From Brevundimonas denitrificans (GTDB taxonomy: Bacteria; Pseudomonadota; Alphaproteobacteria; Caulobacterales; Caulobacteraceae), in the NCBI RefSeq assembly GCF_030160755.1, contig NZ_BSOY01000016.1, positions 1-42,335 of the forward strand: a DNA stretch of 42,335 bases, in the 5' to 3' direction. Made by a program: the position numbers and the translations under genes. The notes below the pieces were generated by a model. It ran no database searches. It was not told where the DNA came from and saw only the letters and a list, made by a program, of their open reading frames with translations. Shown piece after piece: positions 36,523 to 42,335 of this stretch (position 1 is its first letter; every line of letters begins with the position of its first letter).

Positions 36523-38388
36523 GTGCGCTTCGACGACCGCTTCCTTGAAGAACTGAAGGCCCGCCTTCGGCCGTCCGACATCATCGGACGGACGGTGAAG
36601 CTCAAGCGTCAGGGACGCGAGTATGTCGGGCTGTCGCCCTTCACCAAGGAGAAGTCGCCGTCCTTCTTCGTCAATGACGACAAGGGCTTTTTCCACGACT
36701 TCTCGTCGGGCAAGCACGGCGACGTCATCTCCTTCCTGCAGGAGACAGAGCGGCTCAGCTTCGTCGAGGCGGTGCAGCGGCTGGCGGGCGAGGCGGGCAT
36801 GGCCCTGCCGGCCGAGGACCCCCAGGCGGCCGAGCGCGAGGCCAGGAAGCAGGGCCTGACCGACTGGATGGACCTGGCCCAGAAATGGTTCGCGGCCAAT
36901 CTGCGCCGTTCGCCGGGCAAGGCCGCGCGGGAATATCTGGAAAAGCGCGGCCTGCCCGAGGACCAGTGGGAGCGGTTCGGCCTCGGCTATGCGCCCAATG
37001 ACCGCGAAGGACTGAAGGCTGCCCTGGTCCAGCGCGGCGCCCGGCCGGGCGATCTGGTCGAGGCCGGTATGCTGATCGCCCCCGAGGGCGGCGGCCAGCC
37101 CTATGACCGGTTCCGGGACCGGCTGATGTTCCCCATCCTCGACGCGCGCGGGCGAATCGTCAGCTTCGGCGGACGAGCGATGAATCCGGACGACCGCGCC
37201 AAATATCTGAACGGCCCGGAGAGCCCGCTCTTCCACAAGGGCGCGACCCTTTACGGTCTGCCCGAGGCGCGGCGCATCCTCGGAGCCGAGTCCAGGAGCG
37301 ATCAGGCGATCGTGGTGGTCGAGGGCTATATGGACGTGATCGCCTGCCACCGCGCCGGCATCCCCGCCGTCGCGCCCATGGGCACCGCCCTGACCGAGGA
37401 GCAGATGGAGCGGCTGTGGCGGGTCTCGCACGAGCCGGTGCTGTGTTTCGACGGCGACGCGGCCGGACGGCGGGCAGCGTACCGGGCCATCGACCGCGCC
37501 CTGCCGCAGCTGAAATCAGGGCGCTCATTCCGCTTCGCCCTGCTGGAGGGCGGTCAGGACCCCGACGACATCCTGCGCGACAAGGGGGCGCCCGCCCTGC
37601 GTCAGGCGATGACGACGACGCGGCCCTTCGCCGAGGTGCTGTTCCAGAAGGAGGCCGAGGTCGAGCCGCTGGATACGCCGGAGCGCCGCGCGGGGCTCAA
37701 GGGACGGCTGCGCCAGGCCGCGTCGGCGATTCAGGACAGGGATCTGGCGGAACAGTACCGCCGCGAGTTGTTCGACCGGTTCGACGCGCTGTTCCCGGCG
37801 CGGCGCGCCCCGCAGAGTCAGCCGGCAACGGGTTCCGGCGGACGCTGGCGGCCCGGACCGCCGCCCAAGCTGGGTCAGACGGCCGAGGGGGCGCAGGCGA
37901 TGCAGTCGCTGAGCCGCTCGATCGAGCCGGTCGCCGCCGCACTCGCCCATGGCGCCATCGACGATCCGGAACGGATGGACGACCATCTCGAGGCCATTTC
38001 GTCGCACGGGTTCGGAGACGCGTCCCTCGACGGCCTGGCGCAGGAGATGGTTCGGCTGCGGTTCTCGGGGCAGGACCTTGACTCGGCGGCCTTGCGTCGC
38101 CATCTGGCGCAATCGGGTCATGATGCTTTAGTGCGCGAGGTCGAGAAGGCGGCGGCAAAGTCCGGCGCGCCTTTCCTGGCCGCAAATGCGCCCCTCGCCG
38201 AAGCAAGGGTCCGATGGTCGCAGGCGTTCGACGCGCTCACTCGCGTGGCGGCGCTGGAAGATGCACTGAGCTCGGCGGCAGGCATGCCGGGCCAGGATGA
38301 GGCGTTCCGCAGGCTGAAAGCCGAGCGGGATGCTTTGCGTCGCGCGATCAAAACCGGAGAGATCTGGGAAGACAGCGCGGGCTCGTAA
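36523..38388 (+). CDS. dnaG: DNA primase, zinc ligands missing
   Basis: A 621-residue primase that makes RNA primers for DNA replication. Seen: an N-terminal zinc-ribbon-like domain (about 1-100), the TOPRIM catalytic domain with E267 in VVVEGYMDV and D310/D312 in CFDGDAAG, and a C-terminal helical domain that should bind DnaB helicase. The N-terminal domain keeps the fold pattern ([20 protein letters not shown], then [16 protein letters not shown]), but the four zinc ligands of the usual CHC2 motif are replaced by S38, T41, D59 and S62. The catalytic residues are intact, so it should still be the main primase. GTG start with AAGG about 5 bases upstream. It is followed 71 bases later by rpoD, the classic primase-sigma pair. 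Confidence 0.96.
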   Translation: MRFDDRFLEELKARLRPSDIIGRTVKLKRQGREYVGLSPFTKEKSPSFFVNDDKGFFHDFSSGKHGDVISFLQETERLSFVEAVQRLAGEAGMALPAEDPQAAEREARKQGLTDWMDLAQKWFAANLRRSPGKAAREYLEKRGLPEDQWERFGLGYAPNDREGLKAALVQRGARPGDLVEAGMLIAPEGGGQPYDRFRDRLMFPILDARGRIVSFGGRAMNPDDRAKYLNGPESPLFHKGATLYGLPEARRILGAESRSDQAIVVVEGYMDVIACHRAGIPAVAPMGTALTEEQMERLWRVSHEPVLCFDGDAAGRRAAYRAIDRALPQLKSGRSFRFALLEGGQDPDDILRDKGAPALRQAMTTTRPFAEVLFQKEAEVEPLDTPERRAGLKGRLRQAASAIQDRDLAEQYRRELFDRFDALFPARRAPQSQPATGSGGRWRPGPPPKLGQTAEGAQAMQSLSRSIEPVAAALAHGAIDDPERMDDHLEAISSHGFGDASLDGLAQEMVRLRFSGQDLDSAALRRHLAQSGHDALVREVEKAAAKSGAPFLAANAPLAEARVRWSQAFDALTRVAALEDALSSAAGMPGQDEAFRRLKAERDALRRAIKTGEIWEDSAGS

Positions 38389-38459
38389 CCTTACGACCCC
38401 GTCGCGCATTGTATTTCTGTGGTCGGCCTGATCAGCCGCCCACCCGGAGAAGAGACTGT

Positions 38460-40418
<1,959 letters not shown>

Positions 40419-40425
40419 GACAGAC

Positions 40426-40456
40426 AAGGGGCGGCTCGCAGGGGCCGCCCTTTTTT
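40426..40456 (+). terminator. Rho-independent terminator after rpoD
   Basis: A GGGCGGC / GCCGCCC stem (40429-40435 with 40444-40450) flanked by extra A-T pairs, with an 8-base loop and six T residues after it, starting 8 bases past the rpoD stop codon. It is nearly identical to the terminator after the TonB-dependent receptor. Confidence 0.92.
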
Positions 40457-40483
40457 CTGGCGGCGTGCGACGGCCGGGTTTGA

Positions 40484-40678
40484 AGGTTCATCACAAGGGG
40501 CACGAAGAATACACAAAGAACACAAAGGGTTCGGCGTGACGGAGACAGCCGGACCCGCGTCGGTCCCTGAAGGCGGCGAAGCCGCAGTTCGAGGACGGCC
40601 AAGGCAACCTCGACCGGGCCCCCGTCCCCGGTCCCGTCGTGTCCTTTGTGAACCCTTGGTGTCCTTTGTGATGAACCT
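40484..40678. repeat. Intergenic inverted-repeat element between rpoD and the extensin-like gene
   Basis: Perfect 13-base outer arms, AGGTTCATCACAA (40484-40496) and TTGTGATGAACCT (40666-40678), bound a ~195-base element. Inside each arm are CACAAAG-like repeats about 10 bases apart (left: to about 40532; right: from about 40641), so the inverted similarity extends imperfectly to ~45 bases. The middle holds no convincing gene. It looks like a dispersed palindromic intergenic element of the kind found in many copies in GC-rich genomes; copy number cannot be seen here. Confidence 0.7.
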
Positions 40679-40728
40679 CCCGGCCCCGCCTGACACCGAC
40701 CGGGCGGGAATCAGCTAGCCTCCGCGTC

Positions 40729-41469
40729 ATGCATCCCCTCCGCCTGTTCGCCACCGCCGTCTCGACGGCCCTGCTGCTGGCGGGCTGCAGCCCCATGCTG
40801 CCGGAGCGCCCGGCCCCCGCCCGTTATCCCGCCGCCCCCTCGCGCACCGAGGCGCCGCTCGTAGGGGCCCTGATCGATCTGCCGCTGGGCGGCGGGACCC
40901 GCTCGGCCGTGGCGCGCGAGGGCGCGGACCTGCAGCAGTGTATGGCGCAACTGACGGCCGCCCGCGTGACCTTCCGGCCGGTTCCCGACCGGGCGAACAG
41001 CGAGACCTGCGGCCTGAGCGCCGGCGGGGTCCTCGGCCCGGACATGGGCACGGTGGCGCGCATGACGCCGGGCGACGTCGAAATGACCTGCCAGACGGCG
41101 CTCGCCCTGAGCATCTGGCGGCGACAGTCGCTGGAGCCGGCGGCGCGGGAAATTCTCGGCTCGGACGTGGTCCAGATCGACCACATGGGGGCCTACGCCT
41201 GCCGGTCGGTCAACAACGGCGGAGTCAGCAACCGCGTCAGCGCCCATTCCCAGGCGGCGGCTCTGGATTTTTCCGGCGTCCGCCTGCGCGACGGGCGGCG
41301 CGTCGCGGTAGCGGACGACTGGAGCGGGGACAGTCCCGAGGCGCGCTTCCTCCGCCGGATCCGCGACGATGCCTGCCGGATATTCGGCACCGTGCTGAGC
41401 CCTGACTACAATGCGGTGCATCGCGACCATCTGCATCTGGAAGCGACGGACACCCGCTTCTGCCGATGA
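40729..41469 (+). CDS. Extensin-like lipoprotein (Extensin_C family)
   Basis: A 246-residue protein with a lipoprotein signal (STALLLAGC, lipid on C20). After a Pro/Ala-rich linker, the C-terminal half is the Extensin-like_C domain of bacteria. Seen: H173-x6-D180 in SAHSQAAALDFSGV, and H231 and H234-x-H236 in HRDHLHLEAT. This H...D...HxH set is like the zinc site of LAS-type peptidoglycan peptidases (VanY/MepA fold), so a wall-peptide cutting role is possible, inferred from motif only. Six Cys in the mature part (71, 94, 121, 158, 216, 245) could form disulfides in the periplasm. The ATG was chosen because it starts the lipoprotein signal. It is convergent with the DUF1428 gene with no gap. 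Confidence 0.88.
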   Translation: MHPLRLFATAVSTALLLAGCSPMLPERPAPARYPAAPSRTEAPLVGALIDLPLGGGTRSAVAREGADLQQCMAQLTAARVTFRPVPDRANSETCGLSAGGVLGPDMGTVARMTPGDVEMTCQTALALSIWRRQSLEPAAREILGSDVVQIDHMGAYACRSVNNGGVSNRVSAHSQAAALDFSGVRLRDGRRVAVADDWSGDSPEARFLRRIRDDACRIFGTVLSPDYNAVHRDHLHLEATDTRFCR

Positions 41470-41820
41470 TCAGTCCTGGGCGATGACTTCAAATCCCGCG
41501 AAGATCATGCGCTTGCCGTCCCACGGCGGTTCGGCGCCGCCCATCATCCGTTCGTCCTGCATCATCCTTTCCCAGCCGGCGTCCCGCGCGGCCTTGTCGG
41601 GCCAGGTGATCCAGCCGACAGCGACGCTTTCCCCATCCTGCAGGGCGACGGCGCGCTTGAAGTCGGTGACCTTGCCGTCCGGGACATCCTCGCCCCAGCA
41701 TTCAGTGACCGACAGGGCGCCGTGCTCCTTGAAGATGGGTGTCATCTTGCGGGAGTGCTCCAGATAGGCCGCCTTGTTGGCCGTGAGGACAGGGATGACG
41801 GTGATGTCGAGGAAAGGCAT
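41470..41820 (-). CDS. DUF1428 family protein (YbaA-like)
   Basis: A 116-residue protein of the DUF1428 family, a small dimeric alpha-beta (ferredoxin-like) fold of unknown function. Seen: FLDITVIPVLTANKAAYLEH at the start, ECWGEDVPDGKVTDFKRAVA (the family signature block), VAVGWITWPDKAARDAG, and the end GGAEPPWDGKRMIFAGFEVI. The ATG begins the conserved first strand. A longer open frame upstream runs into the direct repeats and lacks family character. Its stop codon abuts the extensin-like gene stop on the other strand. Confidence 0.9.
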   Translation of the reverse strand: MPFLDITVIPVLTANKAAYLEHSRKMTPIFKEHGALSVTECWGEDVPDGKVTDFKRAVALQDGESVAVGWITWPDKAARDAGWERMMQDERMMGGAEPPWDGKRMIFAGFEVIAQD

Positions 41821-41848
41821 TCTTGACGCTCCGCTGTGGGGGCCGACA

Positions 41849-41923
41849 CTCGGGACGCGATCCCTCGCTGCTTGACCCATATTGGTGGGGCTAACGCTCG
41901 GGACGCGGTCCCTCGCTGCTTGA
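41849..41923. repeat. Pair of 27-base direct repeats
   Basis: Two copies (41849-41875 and 41897-41923) start 48 bases apart and differ at one base (CTCGGGACGCG, then A or G, then TCCCTCGCTGCTTGA). The similarity continues more weakly to the left of each. Each has an inverted repeat of GGGA(C/T)-like arms around GCG, so each could form a short hairpin. The unit lies in the gap before the DUF1428 gene. Confidence 0.8.
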
Positions 41924-41953
41924 GCCCGGCGAGGACCGGCGGCCAGATTGGCC

Positions 41954-42124
41954 TCAATCCTCGATTTCGGGAAGGGGCCGGCGGCCGCGGGCGGCCATGA
42001 GGTCGGCCAGGGCCTCGTAGTGGGCGGCGATCATCAGGTTGGCGGCGCGCTCGCGAAGGTCATGGGTTTCGGCGGCGCGGCGGCGCCAGGCCTCGGCGCG
42101 GTCCCGCAGTGTGTCCTCGTCCAT
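41954..42124 (-). CDS. 56-residue small protein, alphaproteobacterial type
   Basis: A 56-residue protein read on the minus strand: it begins MDEDTLRDRAEAWRRRAAET, continues HDLRERAANLMIAAHYEALA, and ends DLMAARGRRPLPEIED. It is one or two amphipathic helices, charged, with no signal peptide. The pattern of RA...RR...LR..L..A..YE.LAD is like a small conserved protein of about 60 residues common in alphaproteobacteria and often annotated as hypothetical; that likeness is from memory of the pattern. No strong ribosome binding site precedes the ATG. The stop TGA lies 30 bases from the direct repeats. Confidence 0.65.
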   Translation of the reverse strand: MDEDTLRDRAEAWRRRAAETHDLRERAANLMIAAHYEALADLMAARGRRPLPEIED

Positions 42125-42208
42125 GAACAGTCTTCGTCGGCGGCGCGGGGAGAGGTCCCTGAACCGTCAACGATGGAGCGTGGCCGTTTCATCCCCCGGG
42201 CGGGAAGA

Positions 42209-42335
42209 TCAGCGCCAGCCGGCGTCGCGGGCGCGTGTCTCGGCGGCGGCGTCGAGCGTCTCGCCGGCGATGGCGGCGTCGACGGCGGCCAGGACCAGGG
42301 CCGGAATGTCGGCGGCGGCGGTCGGGAGGTCTCCG
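42209..42335 (-). CDS. C-terminal end of an unknown gene (start outside window)
   Basis: An open frame enters from the right edge and ends at TGA (42211-42209), giving the last ~41 residues: LPTAAADIPALVLAAVDAAI, then AGETLDAAAETRARDAGWR. It is an Ala-rich helical end with no known motif. The frame and position after a gap make coding plausible, but with so little sequence the family cannot be named. Confidence 0.45.
   Translation of the reverse strand, partial: GDLPTAAADIPALVLAAVDAAIAGETLDAAAETRARDAGWR

Noticed and set aside
41849-41923. CRISPR array
   Set aside because: Only two repeat copies, with a 21-base gap and no cas genes nearby.

Overview
The window is about 42 kb of very GC-rich DNA (roughly 70% by eye) packed with bacterial protein genes. 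The protein set and gene order suggest an alphaproteobacterium of the Caulobacterales, probably close to Brevundimonas. Supporting signs are the ELM1-family protein, a DUF6481 protein, two SleB-like wall hydrolases, a large TonB-dependent receptor, an HWE-family histidine kinase, a DnaG primase without zinc ligands, and possible CtrA, DnaA and CcrM (GANTC) sites before dnaG. This assignment is inference from gene content. No rRNA, tRNA, CRISPR array, transposase or prophage gene was recognised, so this looks like ordinary chromosome.

Layout. 1-1.5 kb: end of nadB, then nadC (NAD synthesis) and a small unknown protein. 1.5-11.2 kb: an envelope and signalling block. It holds two paralogous wall hydrolases, a small glycine-rich lipoprotein, a charged DUF6481 protein, a 1218-residue hybrid histidine kinase (four PAS, one GAF, one receiver), and a GAF-PAS-HWE kinase followed by a single-domain response regulator. 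11.2-17.3 kb: trxB, small membrane or secreted proteins, greA overlapping an ELM1-family gene, a glutathione S-transferase and an M20 peptidase. 17.4-20.8 kb: selD and mnmH overlap by 4 bases (selenophosphate synthesis and tRNA 2-selenouridine), followed by a dicarboxylate/amino-acid symporter.

20.8-25.7 kb (minus strand): a DUF5694 protein, a DUF1294 membrane protein with no ordinary start codon, carB and a RraB-like gene. 25.9-29.2 kb: a TonB-dependent receptor with a clear terminator and an AT-rich upstream region. 29.4-33.5 kb: a HAD phosphatase facing a probable operon of an unknown protein, a Rieske oxygenase and an APC permease. 33.5-36.3 kb: carA, far from carB and on the other strand, then an HGSNAT/DUF1624-like membrane protein and a small unknown protein. 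36.5-40.5 kb: dnaG and rpoD (the macromolecular-synthesis pair), ending in a strong terminator. 40.5-42.3 kb: an inverted-repeat intergenic element, an extensin-like lipoprotein, a DUF1428 protein, a pair of 27-base direct repeats, a 56-residue small protein and the end of an unknown gene.

Most of the window is housekeeping. The points most worth a second look are the complete loss of DnaG zinc ligands next to candidate DnaA and CtrA sites, the unknown protein/Rieske/permease operon, the selenouridine gene pair, near-identical terminators at unrelated loci, the repeats near the right end, and the missing start codon of the DUF1294 gene.
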